The notes under the pieces: model-generated
Database searches by the model: none
The model's input: only the letters and a program-made list of their open reading frames with translations
What the model was told of the DNA's origin: nothing
Translations under genes and position numbers: made by a program
Origin: Rhodocyclaceae bacterium
GTDB taxonomy: Bacteria; Pseudomonadota; Gammaproteobacteria; Burkholderiales; Rhodocyclaceae
Reading direction: 5' to 3'
Assembly (NCBI GenBank): GCA_016704145.1
Contig: JADJAS010000007.1
Coordinates: 930,001 to 994,000, forward strand
Length of the DNA stretch: 64,000 nt
In this document: positions 8,821 to 17,750 of the stretch, piece by piece
How positions within the stretch are numbered: position 1 is the stretch's first letter
Layout of the letters: each line of letters opens with the position of its first letter

Positions 8821-9681
8821 GTGAAACTGCTCGAAAACAAGGTGGCACTGGTCACCGGCGCCAGCCGGGGCATCGGCCGCGCCATCGCCCGGCGGCTGGC
8901 CACGGCTGGAGCAACGGTAGTGGTCACCGCCCGCAGCCTCGACCGCACCGGCCAATTCGCCGGCACCCTGGCGGAAACGGCGGCCTTGATCGAGGCGAAC
9001 GGCGGCCGGGCCATCGCGCTTGCGGCCGACCTCGAAAACCCCATCGAACGCGATGGCATCATCGCGCGCGCCGTGGAGGCATGCGGCGGACTGGATATCC
9101 TGATCAACAACGCCGGCATCGCCGATTACGCGCCGGTGGCGACGATGCCGATGGCCATGCTCGACGCCACGCTCGATCACTACCTGCGCGCACCTTTCGC
9201 CCTGATCCAGCAGGCCATACCCGCCATGAGGCGGCGCGGTGGCGGCTGGATCGTGATGCTCGGCTCCTGCACCGCCCTGCCGCCTACGAAGCCATACGAT
9301 CTGTTCGCTCGCCATGGCGGCGCCACCGTCTATGCTGCTGTCAAGGCGGCGGTCCATCGCTTCACGCAGGGGCTGGCCGCCGAGTTGCTGGACGACAACA
9401 TCGCGGTGAACTCGGTGGCCCCCAGTACGGCGATCAGCACCCCCGGAGCTGATCGTTTCACCCCGGCCGACTACCCGACCGAGCGCGTCGAGTACCTGGC
9501 CGAAACTGCGTTGGCCTTGTGCCATCTGCCGGCGGCGCAACGAACCGGCCTCGTCGCCTACAGCCTGCACTTTCCACTGGCGCACGACTTGCCCATCCAC
9601 TCCCTCGACGGCAGGACGCGGCTGCCGCCACCCACGATTCCCGAGCATGCATACGCGGGAATTTCCGCCACCGGTGAATAG
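8821..9681 (+). CDS. SDR-family oxidoreductase (GTG start)
   Basis: A 286-residue short-chain dehydrogenase/reductase starting at GTG, supported by AAGGAGACG 8 bases upstream. TGASRGIG is at residues 13-20, NNAG near 96, the catalytic Ser in LGSCTALPP near 145 and a YAAVK Tyr/Lys pair near 172. There is a 20-residue insertion (KPYDLFARHGGAT) between the Ser and the Tyr, longer than in typical SDRs, which should remodel the substrate pocket. It sits 13 bases after the Dabb gene and 8 before the next SDR, so all are one operon. The substrate is unknown. Confidence 0.85.
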   Translation: MKLLENKVALVTGASRGIGRAIARRLATAGATVVVTARSLDRTGQFAGTLAETAALIEANGGRAIALAADLENPIERDGIIARAVEACGGLDILINNAGIADYAPVATMPMAMLDATLDHYLRAPFALIQQAIPAMRRRGGGWIVMLGSCTALPPTKPYDLFARHGGATVYAAVKAAVHRFTQGLAAELLDDNIAVNSVAPSTAISTPGADRFTPADYPTERVEYLAETALALCHLPAAQRTGLVAYSLHFPLAHDLPIHSLDGRTRLPPPTIPEHAYAGISATGE

Positions 9682-9689
9682 GAGCAGCG

Positions 9690-10523
9690 ATGACGACAAA
9701 CATTCGGTTCAAGGGGGGCACGGCCGTGATCACCGGCGCTGCCGGCGGTGTTGGCGGCGGCCTGGCGCGCAAGGCCGCATCGATGGGCATGAATCTGGTG
9801 CTGGCCGACCTCGACGCCGGTCCGCTCGACCAAGTCGCCCGCACCGTCGATACCGAAGTCACCACGGTACCGACCGACGTCACCGATCCAACTGCGCTGG
9901 AAAACCTGGCCGAGCAGGCCTGGCGCCGCTTTGGCCGCGTCGACCTGCTGTTCAACAATGCCGGCGTGCTGCGCGCCGGCCTGAGCTGGGAGATATCGCC
10001 GGAACACTTCCAGCGCTGCCTCATGGTCAATGTGATGGGCATCCACCACGGCCTGCGCGCCTTCGTGCCGCGCTTGCTGCGTGAAGGCACACCAGCCCAC
10101 ATCGTCAACACCGCATCGCTCGGCGGCTTCCTGTGCAGTCCGATGCTCGCGCCCTACAACGCCAGCAAGGCGGCGGTGGTCAGCATGACGGAATCCTTGT
10201 ACGGCGAACTGAAGATGCTCGGCGCGCCTATCGGCGTATCGGTGCTGGACCCCGGCCCGGTGCGCAGCGGCATCTTCGCCGCGCCGTTCGGCGATGGCGG
10301 CGGCAACACCGCCGTCCGCCAGTTCGTCGGATTCATCCAGGGGCATGTGAACGGCGCCGGCGGCATCACGCCGGACCAGTCGGCGGAACACACTTTCACC
10401 GGCATCGAAGCCGGCCGCTTCTGGATTCTGCCCTTTCCCGAAAATCTCGATCACGCCTTCCGGCAACGAGCCGAGGGCATCCTCGCGCGGCGTCCACCCG
10501 AGGTTTTCGTTCCCGAGCAATAG
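9690..10523 (+). CDS. SDR-family oxidoreductase
   Basis: A 277-residue classical SDR. TGAAGGVGGG occupies residues 12-21, NNAGVL is near 88, the catalytic Ser is in VNTASLGGF near 140 and the Tyr/Lys in YNASKAA near 155. The C-terminal part matches SDRs annotated as acetoin, hydroxysteroid or chain-alcohol dehydrogenases. RBS AGGAGCAGCG precedes the ATG. It is the third gene of the Dabb-SDR-SDR-MDR operon, where two SDRs of different type suggest two successive or stereo-opposite alcohol/ketone steps. The substrate is unknown. Confidence 0.85.
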   Translation: MTTNIRFKGGTAVITGAAGGVGGGLARKAASMGMNLVLADLDAGPLDQVARTVDTEVTTVPTDVTDPTALENLAEQAWRRFGRVDLLFNNAGVLRAGLSWEISPEHFQRCLMVNVMGIHHGLRAFVPRLLREGTPAHIVNTASLGGFLCSPMLAPYNASKAAVVSMTESLYGELKMLGAPIGVSVLDPGPVRSGIFAAPFGDGGGNTAVRQFVGFIQGHVNGAGGITPDQSAEHTFTGIEAGRFWILPFPENLDHAFRQRAEGILARRPPEVFVPEQ

Positions 10524-10533
10524 GAGTTCATTC

Positions 10534-11517
10534 ATGCGCGCAATAATCATCGAACACACGGGCGGGCCGGAAGCCTTGCGACTCGCCGACGTGCCGACGC
10601 CCGAACCGGGTCCGGGCCAGGTATTGATCCGGGTTGCCTGCGCGGGCGTCAACCCGGCCGACTGGAAGGACCGGGAAGGCATGCTCGCGATGTATGCGCC
10701 CTATCACTTTCCCTACATCGTCGGTTTCGACGCGGCCGGCGTGGTCGAACGCGTGGGAGCGGGAGTCGATAAGCCGCGGCCGGGCGACCGCGTGTTCACG
10801 CCAGGCAACCACGGGCAGGGCGCCTGGGGCAGCTACGCCGAGTTCATGGTGGCCAATGCCGACCGGACTGCGACCATTCCCCCGTCGATGAGCTTCGCGG
10901 CGGCGGCATCGATCCCCGTGGCGGCGCTGACCGGTTGGCAGGCCCTGTTCGATCGCGGCGGGCTCCAGGCCGGGCAGCGGATCATGATTCACGGCGGCTC
11001 GGGCGGGTTGGGCAGCTTCGCCGTCCAGTTCGCCCGCTGGGCCGGCGCCCGCGTGGCCGCCACCTGCGGCACCGCCAACGTCGACTACGTACGCGGTCTG
11101 GGTGCGGAAAACGTCGTCGACCATCGGCGCGACGACATCGCCGCGGCGATCCGCGCGTGGGCACCCGACGGACTGGATCTGCTGGTGGACGCCGTGGGCG
11201 CCAGTACCTTGCCCGTCGGCCTGGGCATGGTGCGTCCGGGCGGCGCTTACGTCAGCATCCCGACGCTAACCGATGACGGGGACATCGAAGCAAGCTTCGC
11301 GGCAGCCGCGGCACGACAGGTTCGCCGGGTGTTTTCCACCATGTCCGACGTCGGCTGCGGTCGTCAACTGGCCACGATCGCCGGCTTGATCACGGACGGC
11401 CACGTCACGCTACCTCCGATGCAGACACTGCCGCTGGAACAGGCGGCCGAGGCCCACGTCCTGATCCAGACGCGGCATGTGCGCGGCAAGATCGTTTTGA
11501 ACGTCGCCGAGTTCTGA
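10534..11517 (+). CDS. Zinc-free MDR, NADPH:quinone oxidoreductase-like
   Basis: A 327-residue medium-chain dehydrogenase/reductase of the quinone-oxidoreductase/enoyl-reductase class. The N-terminal GroES-like domain has GVNPADWKDREG near residue 35, and the Rossmann domain has GGSGGLGSFAVQFARWAGA near 150. The catalytic-zinc Cys/His set of alcohol dehydrogenases and the structural four-Cys lobe are absent, so it most likely reduces or oxidises an enone or enoyl-CoA with NAD(P)H. It ends the plus-strand operon and converges on the molybdoenzyme alpha gene with 15 bases between stops. Confidence 0.85.
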   Translation: MRAIIIEHTGGPEALRLADVPTPEPGPGQVLIRVACAGVNPADWKDREGMLAMYAPYHFPYIVGFDAAGVVERVGAGVDKPRPGDRVFTPGNHGQGAWGSYAEFMVANADRTATIPPSMSFAAAASIPVAALTGWQALFDRGGLQAGQRIMIHGGSGGLGSFAVQFARWAGARVAATCGTANVDYVRGLGAENVVDHRRDDIAAAIRAWAPDGLDLLVDAVGASTLPVGLGMVRPGGAYVSIPTLTDDGDIEASFAAAAARQVRRVFSTMSDVGCGRQLATIAGLITDGHVTLPPMQTLPLEQAAEAHVLIQTRHVRGKIVLNVAEF

Positions 11518-11532
11518 GGCTTGCCGCCGACC

Positions 11533-14415
11533 TCAGTGGATTTTCTCGATCTGCACCTTGGTCGCGCGATCGGTGGACCCCGGCGCGAACTCGGCGGGAC
11601 GCGGCTGGATGTGGAAATAGCCGCCGGCCAGTTGCAACGGATTGATCGGATTCGGTGTCACGGATGTGTAGGTGGTGCGCCCCTTGGCCATGAAAGGTTC
11701 CCAGGCGTGATACACCGTGACCTGCCCCGGCCGATGGGCCGGCGCCACTTTCGCCATCAGTTCCGCCGAACTGATGTCGTTGAACAGTCGCACCTGGTCG
11801 CCGTCCTGGATGCCCCGCGCGGCGGCGTCTTCGACGCTGATGTAGATCACCGGCTGACCGCGATTCAATTGCTGCATGTGACACTGGTCGCGCCAGGTCG
11901 AGTGGATCGACCAGCGCGTGTGGCCACCGGTCAGGTACAGGGGATAGTCGCCGCCGATATTCGGCTGATCCTTGTGCACCGGCAGCACTTCGCCGAGTTC
12001 CTCGTAAAACGGATGGTCGATGCAGAACTGCATGCGGCGGGTGAGCGTCGGCCAGGGCATCTTTTTCTCGGTGTGCCAGAGGCCGGCGGTGATCGGTTCG
12101 TTTTCCTTGACATCGGTGGCGTTGCCGATGTTCATGTAACTGTTCTCGCCCAGCGCCGTGAAACGCTGGAAGCCCTTCTTCCTGATCTTCTCCCAGTTCG
12201 CGTCGCCGACGTTGGTGGACAGTTCGAGGAGCAGGTCGAGGAGTTCCGTGACATTGTTCTCGGTATAGCGGCCGCCGAATGTAAACTCGTCGTACACATC
12301 GAACGGGCGCTCCACGCCGTGGCGATCCTTGAACGACTTGATACCTCGCTCGCCGGCGCGTCGCTGGATCGCCTTCAGGATCAGGCAATGGATTTCCCAG
12401 TCGGGCTTGGCTTCCGCGATCGGTTCGGCGGCGCGCGTGATCACTTGGGAGAAGGGTGACAGCGGCGTCGCCCAGGTGATGTCGTCCTTTTCATACCAGG
12501 CCGCCGCCGGTAGCACGTAGTCGCTATTGAGCGCGGTGTTGCTCATCCGCCAGTCGATGGTGACGAGGAGGTCGAGCGCGGGCAGCAGGCGGTCGGCGAC
12601 CTTGTCGAAGGCGCGGAAGCGTCGGAGGATGTTGCCGCCGGCCTCGAAGAAGATGCGCGGCCGGTCGGACGGCTTCATCTGCCAGCCCTTGGCCACCGCC
12701 TCCTTCATGTAGGAGTCCAATGGCCGTTTCATCGCGGGATCCCACTTTTCCGTACGGCCGTAGGTGTCTTCCATCCCGCCCTGGTGGTAGAGCCACAGCA
12801 GCGAGGCGGGGAACGCACCATGCCGATATTCCTGGCGGCCCAACTCGAACGTGGTCATCTCCGTCGTGTAGCCCTTGAACTTGGCCTTGAGCAACTCGGG
12901 CGCCATCTTCAGGCCCAGCGCGGCCAGTGCGAGTTTCGGCGGCCGCTTGCCGGTGGCGACGGCGAGTCCGTCGACGGCGTCGATGGAGAGATAGGGGAAG
13001 GACATGTAGCCGGCTCCCTTCCTGCCCATCTGCCCCGCGAGGGCGAAGCACAGGATCTGCGCCCGTTCCATCTCGATGCCGTGATAGAACTTGGAGAAAT
13101 TGGACTGAGTGATGCAGGTGGCGGCGCGCGCCTTGGCCAGATCATGCGCCAGACCGCGAATGGTCTCGGGCGCCACGCCACAGACGGCCATGGCCTCTTC
13201 TGGCGCATACTGCCGCAAGTGCTGCCGAAGGCGGGTAAACACGGGCGTAACCTTGAGCATGCCGCTGGTCGTCTGAACGTCGAATTCACCTTCCAGCGCC
13301 GGATCCCGGTTGTCGAGGGCCAGAGTCTTCTGTGGCGCCAGTTCGATGCCCTTGGCAACCTGGTCATAAAAGTAGAAACGGTCCTCCGCGCCACCAGGCT
13401 TCAGGTCCGACTCGCGCAGGAAGCGGCCATTGTCGACGCGCACCAGCAAGGGAAGATCGGTCTGCTCCTGAATGAACTTGCGGTTGTAGATGCCGTCCTC
13501 GATCATGACATGCGCCATGGCCAGGCCCAGCGCGGCGTCACTCGCTACTTTCACCGGCACCCATTGGTCGGCATGGATGGACGATGCCGAATAATCGGGG
13601 GCGATGGTGATGACCCTGGCGCCGTTGTAGCGCGCCTCGGTGATGAAGTGCGCATTGGGAATCTGGGTGTAGATCGGATTACCACCCCAGATGAAAATCA
13701 GATCCGAGAAAAACAGGTCGTCGGATGAACTGCAAAAGACCATCTTGCCCAGGGTCACCGCCGCGCCCGGGCGGTGGTCGCCAATTTCGGTGTTCACATC
13801 GAGGACGGGCGTGTCCAGCACGAGGGAAGTGCGCATCATGGCGATGCCGGCGCCGCCGTTGGTCTGCGCCGTGCCCTGGTCCCAGATGACGGAACCCGGG
13901 CCATCGCTGCTGATCATCGCGTCGATGGTCTTGTCGGCAATGTCGCTCAGGGCATCGTCCCAGCTGACGCGCTTCCACTGCCCGGCGCCCCGCTCCCCGA
14001 CCCGCTGCAACGGATGGCGCAGCCGCGACTCGTCATACATCCTTTCGGAGTAGCAGGCGCCCTTCTGGCAGCCGCGCGGGTTGTAGTCGGGAATCTTGGG
14101 GTCGATCTGGTCGTAGGTACCCGACTGCTCTTCCCGCCAGACCAGCCCATCCTTGACATAGACGTTCCAGTTGCAACCGCGCTGATACCAGCAATTCACG
14201 AAGTGCGTGCCCTTGGCAACGCTATCCCACTGCCACTGGTTCCGATAGACGTCCTCGAACCCGCGGTAACGAACATCCGGCACCCGTTCGGCATAAGGCA
14301 CGGCGGGGCGATCGGTTGCAACACCCGTCTTCTTGCACTTGAGCAGGACCATCGACAGCGCCAGAGCCCCGCCCGTGCCGAGGAGAAACGCCCTTCGCGT
14401 CATCACCATCGCCAT
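11533..14415 (-). CDS. Ethylbenzene/steroid-C25-dehydrogenase-like molybdoenzyme, alpha subunit
   Basis: A 960-residue Mo-bisMGD catalytic subunit of the type II DMSO reductase family. A Tat signal (MTRRAFLLG, residues 5-13, then a hydrophobic stretch) indicates folded export to the periplasm. The FS0 [4Fe-4S] ligands are His71 and Cys75, a Cys at 81, and Cys116 or Cys121. The presumed Mo ligand is Asp213 in EIGDHRPG, the type II hallmark that separates this group from nitrate-reductase Nap or formate dehydrogenases. Relatives hydroxylate unactivated C-H bonds with water (ethylbenzene, tertiary C25 of sterols, p-cymene) and pass electrons via the beta and gamma subunits. RBS GAGGAG supports the start. 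The substrate is inferred only as a hydrocarbon-like molecule. Confidence 0.88.
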   Translation of the reverse strand: MAMVMTRRAFLLGTGGALALSMVLLKCKKTGVATDRPAVPYAERVPDVRYRGFEDVYRNQWQWDSVAKGTHFVNCWYQRGCNWNVYVKDGLVWREEQSGTYDQIDPKIPDYNPRGCQKGACYSERMYDESRLRHPLQRVGERGAGQWKRVSWDDALSDIADKTIDAMISSDGPGSVIWDQGTAQTNGGAGIAMMRTSLVLDTPVLDVNTEIGDHRPGAAVTLGKMVFCSSSDDLFFSDLIFIWGGNPIYTQIPNAHFITEARYNGARVITIAPDYSASSIHADQWVPVKVASDAALGLAMAHVMIEDGIYNRKFIQEQTDLPLLVRVDNGRFLRESDLKPGGAEDRFYFYDQVAKGIELAPQKTLALDNRDPALEGEFDVQTTSGMLKVTPVFTRLRQHLRQYAPEEAMAVCGVAPETIRGLAHDLAKARAATCITQSNFSKFYHGIEMERAQILCFALAGQMGRKGAGYMSFPYLSIDAVDGLAVATGKRPPKLALAALGLKMAPELLKAKFKGYTTEMTTFELGRQEYRHGAFPASLLWLYHQGGMEDTYGRTEKWDPAMKRPLDSYMKEAVAKGWQMKPSDRPRIFFEAGGNILRRFRAFDKVADRLLPALDLLVTIDWRMSNTALNSDYVLPAAAWYEKDDITWATPLSPFSQVITRAAEPIAEAKPDWEIHCLILKAIQRRAGERGIKSFKDRHGVERPFDVYDEFTFGGRYTENNVTELLDLLLELSTNVGDANWEKIRKKGFQRFTALGENSYMNIGNATDVKENEPITAGLWHTEKKMPWPTLTRRMQFCIDHPFYEELGEVLPVHKDQPNIGGDYPLYLTGGHTRWSIHSTWRDQCHMQQLNRGQPVIYISVEDAAARGIQDGDQVRLFNDISSAELMAKVAPAHRPGQVTVYHAWEPFMAKGRTTYTSVTPNPINPLQLAGGYFHIQPRPAEFAPGSTDRATKVQIEKIH

Positions 14416-14426
14416 GACTCAGCTCC

Positions 14427-15497
14427 TCACAACTCGGCCGGGTCGCGAACGAAATCCGGGAAGATGTCGTTCGGCCACTTATACACGATCAACAGGTCCA
14501 TCAATTCCGAAGGCTGGCCCCTGGCCTTCTTGGTCTTCTCGGCCTCCAGGAGGGCCAGGACTTCCCTGACCCTCGGCCCGAACAGACCTTCGAGATATTC
14601 GAGAGGGATGCGCGGCCGGGAGGGATCGGCCCTGCCATGCATATCCACGCTGGGAGGCGCAAGTGGCGGCACGTAGTAGACGTTGGGCTGGGTGCCGTAC
14701 TCCTGATGCAGTGGCAGTGCCACCTTCCATTTGTGCACCAGTTTGTGGATCGGCCCGTTCTCGTCGTCGAGATAGCCGACGAAGCGCAGCCTGCCGGGAC
14801 ACTGGCGGGCACAGGCCGGCGCGACGCCCTTTTCGACACGGGGAAAGCAGAAGATGCACTTTTGGCCAACATCGCGGACATGGTTGTAGTAGATGCGCTT
14901 GTATGGACAGGCTTCCATGCAGAAGCGGAAACCCTTGCACTGCTTGTCGTTGATCAGCACGATACCGTCGTCGGCACGCTTGTAGATGGCGCCGCGCGGG
15001 CAGGCTTCCAGGCAGGCCGGATGCGTGCAATGGTTGCAGATGCGCGGCAGGTAGAAAAAATGCGAGTTGGGGTATTCGCCGCCGCCTTCGTCTTCATCCC
15101 AGTTCGGGCCCCAGTCCGGCGCCTCGCCCTTGGTGGTGACCGGCTTGAGGTAGGTCACCGTGCCCTTGCCGCCTTGGAATACCTCGTCCTTGTTGAACTT
15201 CCAGGCATCGCCGAACTCGTCGCGTGTCGGAATCTTGCTCGCGCGTGGCTCGCCCTTGGCATCCCAGCCGCCGCCAAGGTGCTCCCAATTCTTCGGCGTG
15301 CCCATTCCGGGTTGGGTGTTCACCACCGCCCACCACTGCTGCTCCATGCCCTCGTCCCGCGTCCATTGGCGCTTGCAGGAGATGGCGCAAGTATGGCAGC
15401 CGAGACACTTGTTGAGATCGAACACCATCGCCAGCTGGCGGGTTGGTTGGTGCAGCTTGCCTTCCAGTTCCCTGCCAATGACGTTTTTCTCGTTCAT
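14427..15497 (-). CDS. Molybdoenzyme beta subunit (four iron-sulfur clusters)
   Basis: A 356-residue electron-transfer subunit, the usual length for EbdB/ClrB/SerB/DdhB proteins. Four Cys groups are visible: CLGCHTCAISC near residue 30, CNHCTHPACLEAC near 155, CKGFRFCMEACPYK near 190 and CIFCFPRVEKGVAPACARQC near 215. In the third group a Phe replaces the second Cys, as the Trp does in NarH, which marks the [3Fe-4S] site. It has no signal peptide, so it is probably exported by hitchhiking with the Tat-bearing alpha subunit. A GTG 12 bases upstream is an alternative start. The gene lies 11 bases before alpha and 22 after gamma. Confidence 0.9.
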   Translation of the reverse strand: MNEKNVIGRELEGKLHQPTRQLAMVFDLNKCLGCHTCAISCKRQWTRDEGMEQQWWAVVNTQPGMGTPKNWEHLGGGWDAKGEPRASKIPTRDEFGDAWKFNKDEVFQGGKGTVTYLKPVTTKGEAPDWGPNWDEDEGGGEYPNSHFFYLPRICNHCTHPACLEACPRGAIYKRADDGIVLINDKQCKGFRFCMEACPYKRIYYNHVRDVGQKCIFCFPRVEKGVAPACARQCPGRLRFVGYLDDENGPIHKLVHKWKVALPLHQEYGTQPNVYYVPPLAPPSVDMHGRADPSRPRIPLEYLEGLFGPRVREVLALLEAEKTKKARGQPSELMDLLIVYKWPNDIFPDFVRDPAEL

Positions 15498-15519
15498 CGC
15501 CGTGCCCACCCGTGTCGCG

Positions 15520-16170
15520 TCAGGCTTCCAGGTTCATTTCCAGCCAGGAAGGCGAAAACGCCTTGATTCCGGCCCGCTCGAGATTGCCGCCATCCCACAC
15601 GGCGAAAGTTGCCCGCAGCGCCTGTCCGCCCGTGAACTCCACGATGCCATCCATCGGTTTGGTCGATCGCAGCACCCGGCGCATGACGACCGTCCAACGC
15701 CCATCCTCATGCTTCGCCTGCGCGGCGACGGCCTCGGCATCGAGCACCTGGGACGTTCCAATACCGCTCGCCACGTCGTTGCGCGCCCGGTTCGGATGAT
15801 CCGCTCGCCAGTACCAGAGACTCACGGGAGCGCCGTCCCCGCCCATGATCAGGGGCGATTGCTCGGATAGCGGAAACAGCATGGCCACGGCGTCCGGAAA
15901 GTCAGTGTTCTCGATACGCCGGTCATTCTTCGTCTTGGCCTGCCACTCCAGCCGAAACGCGATTTGCCCGGCATTGCGCAATGCCTTCACCGCCAGGGCC
16001 TTCACTTGGCCATAGGGCTTGTCTTGCCATTTGGCGGCAATGTACTTGGTGGGCTGCATGGCGGCGGGCGCTTGCACCAAGGATACGGCTGCCGCCTTGG
16101 CGGCGCTCCAGACCGCCGCATCGGGATCGCCAAGCTGCGCTGCGTCGACATCGACTCGCTTGATCAACAT
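15520..16170 (-). CDS. Molybdoenzyme gamma subunit (heme b)
   Basis: A 216-residue protein matching the ethylbenzene-dehydrogenase gamma (heme-b) subunit family, whose known member has about 214 residues. The ATG at 16170 is preferred over longer starts because GGGAGGCG precedes it. The family fold is recognisable from PTKYIAAKWQDKPYGQVKALA near 42 to 62, IAFRLEWQAKTKND near 72, DFPDAVAMLFPL near 93, and WYWRAD near 116. Met and Lys residues usually ligate the heme; candidates are the Met of AVAMLFP and a Lys in the C-terminal half. It passes electrons from beta to a periplasmic cytochrome. It is the first gene of the operon, an order reversed from the usual alpha-beta-gamma. Confidence 0.85.
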   Translation of the reverse strand: MLIKRVDVDAAQLGDPDAAVWSAAKAAAVSLVQAPAAMQPTKYIAAKWQDKPYGQVKALAVKALRNAGQIAFRLEWQAKTKNDRRIENTDFPDAVAMLFPLSEQSPLIMGGDGAPVSLWYWRADHPNRARNDVASGIGTSQVLDAEAVAAQAKHEDGRWTVVMRRVLRSTKPMDGIVEFTGGQALRATFAVWDGGNLERAGIKAFSPSWLEMNLEA

Positions 16171-16251
16171 CACGCCTCCCCAATGCGATTGCGGTTCTTC
16201 CATGAAACGAAACTTGCCCGGCTCCATGCGTCGGGCGGGCCCCCAAGCACA

Positions 16252-16277
16252 CACATATCGAACGATCGTTATTTTTT
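16252..16277. promoter_or_regulatory. Palindromic operator (AACGATCGTT core), copy 2
   Basis: The second copy of the 26-base site, with the palindrome AACGATCGTT at 16261-16270. It lies about 90 bases before the gamma subunit start. On the minus strand it directly abuts a candidate promoter (TTGACA as the complement of 16294-16299, 17-base spacer, AAAAAT as the complement of 16271-16276). A protein bound here would block transcription, as expected for a repressor of the molybdoenzyme operon. Confidence 0.62.
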
Positions 16278-16299
16278 ATTATTTTGCAACTCCTGTCAA
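16271..16299 (-). promoter_or_regulatory. Candidate sigma-70 promoter of the molybdoenzyme operon
   Basis: On the minus strand a perfect -35 TTGACA (complement of 16294-16299) is followed after exactly 17 bases by AAAAAT (complement of 16271-16276), a four-of-six match to TATAAT. The AACGATCGTT operator begins at the next base. Transcription would start near 16262-16265, leaving a leader of about 95 bases before the gamma subunit ATG. Read by eye only. Confidence 0.4.
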
Positions 16300-16427
16300 T
16301 TTTCCCGCGACGCTCGGCCATCCGGGGAGTGACCGCGCCCGTTCTCGTGGCAGCATAAGTGCATTGAATATGCTTAGGCCCGGTGGTGGCGGAAAATTCG
16401 TTTTTCCTTGCGCCTCCCGAACCGCCA

Positions 16428-16913
16428 ATGCTGCGCCGCCTCGTTCTGCTGTTGCTTGTCCTGTCATCGGCCTTGTCGCGACCGGCGCTGGCCGGCGTCG
16501 GCCTGGGCGATGAAGTGCCGTCCCTCGACATTCGGCTGCTCGACGGCAAGGTGCTCAACCTTCACGCCTACCGAACACGGCCGGTTGTGTTGGCTTTCTG
16601 GGCCACGTGGTGTCCGCCTTGCATCAAGGAGATGAGTGATCTCCAGCAGCTCTACGAACGATATCGCGATCAGGGCCTCGAAATCATCGCCATCTCGGTC
16701 AACACCGAGCGGGCCCAGGTCGAGGAATTCATCAAGAGTCGCGGTTTCACCTACCGCATGGCCATGAGCGTGCCGAGACACGTCGAGGTCTTCGGTCCGA
16801 TGCTGCTGCCGCCGCGCCTGTTCCTCATAGACCCGACCGGCAGGGTGGCGCTCAGCCACTGGGGGCCGGTACGGCCGGAGGCGCTCGAAGCGACCATCAA
16901 GGCGATGCTATGA
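16428..16913 (+). CDS. TlpA/ResA-like periplasmic thioredoxin
   Basis: A 161-residue thioredoxin-fold protein of the TlpA/ResA type. From the ATG at 16428 it starts with a Sec signal peptide (MLRRLVLLLLVLSS, cleavage after RPALA), and the active site WCPPC has Cys62 and Cys65. A cis-Pro loop (LLPPRLFLID near residue 127) completes the fold. The family reduces disulfides in the periplasm, often for cytochrome c or cupredoxin maturation. An upstream in-frame GTG at 16383 would only lengthen the signal region. It is divergent from the molybdoenzyme operon and one base from the TPR gene, so a service role for the periplasmic enzyme is possible but unproven. Confidence 0.85.
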   Translation: MLRRLVLLLLVLSSALSRPALAGVGLGDEVPSLDIRLLDGKVLNLHAYRTRPVVLAFWATWCPPCIKEMSDLQQLYERYRDQGLEIIAISVNTERAQVEEFIKSRGFTYRMAMSVPRHVEVFGPMLLPPRLFLIDPTGRVALSHWGPVRPEALEATIKAML

Positions 16914-16914
16914 G

Positions 16915-17718
16915 ATGAAGATCCATCGATCGCTAGTCCTGTCGCTCTGCTTCTCGCTGCAAGCCCCCCTCGCGGCGGCGGAAAACTGGGATGTTCAGGC
17001 ACGGCGGTGCCTGACGCTGCTCGACCAGTCGCGTGACAACGCGGAGCAGGTCTGCCGGCAGGCGCTGGGCAGGGCGGAAAAAACCGGCATCGCCGACGAA
17101 CTGCTCGCCAACGTGATGAACCGCCTGGGTGTCTTCTACGACGAAAAAGGGCGTTTCGACGACGCCGAGAGGATGTATCGGCGTTCCATCAATCTCAAGG
17201 AGAAAGTGCTCGGTCCCGACAGTCCGGAACTCGCGAAGGGCATATCCAACCTTGCTCAACTGTTCTGGAGCCGCGGCTGGTTCGACTACACCGAGCCGCT
17301 GTTCCGGCAGGCATTGGCAATTCGCGAAAAGGCGCTCGGGCGGGATCATCCGCTGGTTGCCAACAGTCTCAACAGCCTCGGCCTGCTTTACTGGAATCAG
17401 GGGCGACACGCGGAAGCCGAGCCGCTTTTCCGCGAGGCATTGACGATTCGCGAGAAGCATCTTGGCGCCGATCACCCGGATGTCGCCACCGCCGCCAGCA
17501 ACCTCGCGGTGCTTTGCGATGGCGCGGGCAAGCCGATCGAAGCGGAAAAACTGTACGAGCGCGCCTTGGCCATACGCGAGCAGGCGTTCGGTTCGAAACA
17601 TCCGCTCGTCGCCGACAGCCTCAACAACCTGCTGCTTTTCTATCGCGGCCACGGCAGGACGCAAGAAGCCGAGCGCCTGGCGCTCCGGCTTGCCGACATC
17701 TCGGCGGCAAGACGTTAG
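16915..17718 (+). CDS. Secreted tetratricopeptide-repeat protein
   Basis: A 267-residue protein with an N-terminal signal peptide (SLVLSLCFSLQAPLAAAE) and about five kinesin-light-chain-type TPR units of 42 residues, from about residue 40 to 260. Each unit carries the recurring AEPLFRQALAIREKALG.DHP pattern. Such repeats mediate protein-protein contacts. It starts one base after the stop of the TlpA-like gene, so the two are co-translated. Partners are unknown; the pairing suggests a periplasmic assembly or stress role. Confidence 0.8.
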   Translation: MKIHRSLVLSLCFSLQAPLAAAENWDVQARRCLTLLDQSRDNAEQVCRQALGRAEKTGIADELLANVMNRLGVFYDEKGRFDDAERMYRRSINLKEKVLGPDSPELAKGISNLAQLFWSRGWFDYTEPLFRQALAIREKALGRDHPLVANSLNSLGLLYWNQGRHAEAEPLFREALTIREKHLGADHPDVATAASNLAVLCDGAGKPIEAEKLYERALAIREQAFGSKHPLVADSLNNLLLFYRGHGRTQEAERLALRLADISAARR

Positions 17719-17750
17719 AATTGGGCTTCTTCGTCCCGAAGGAGTCCGTC

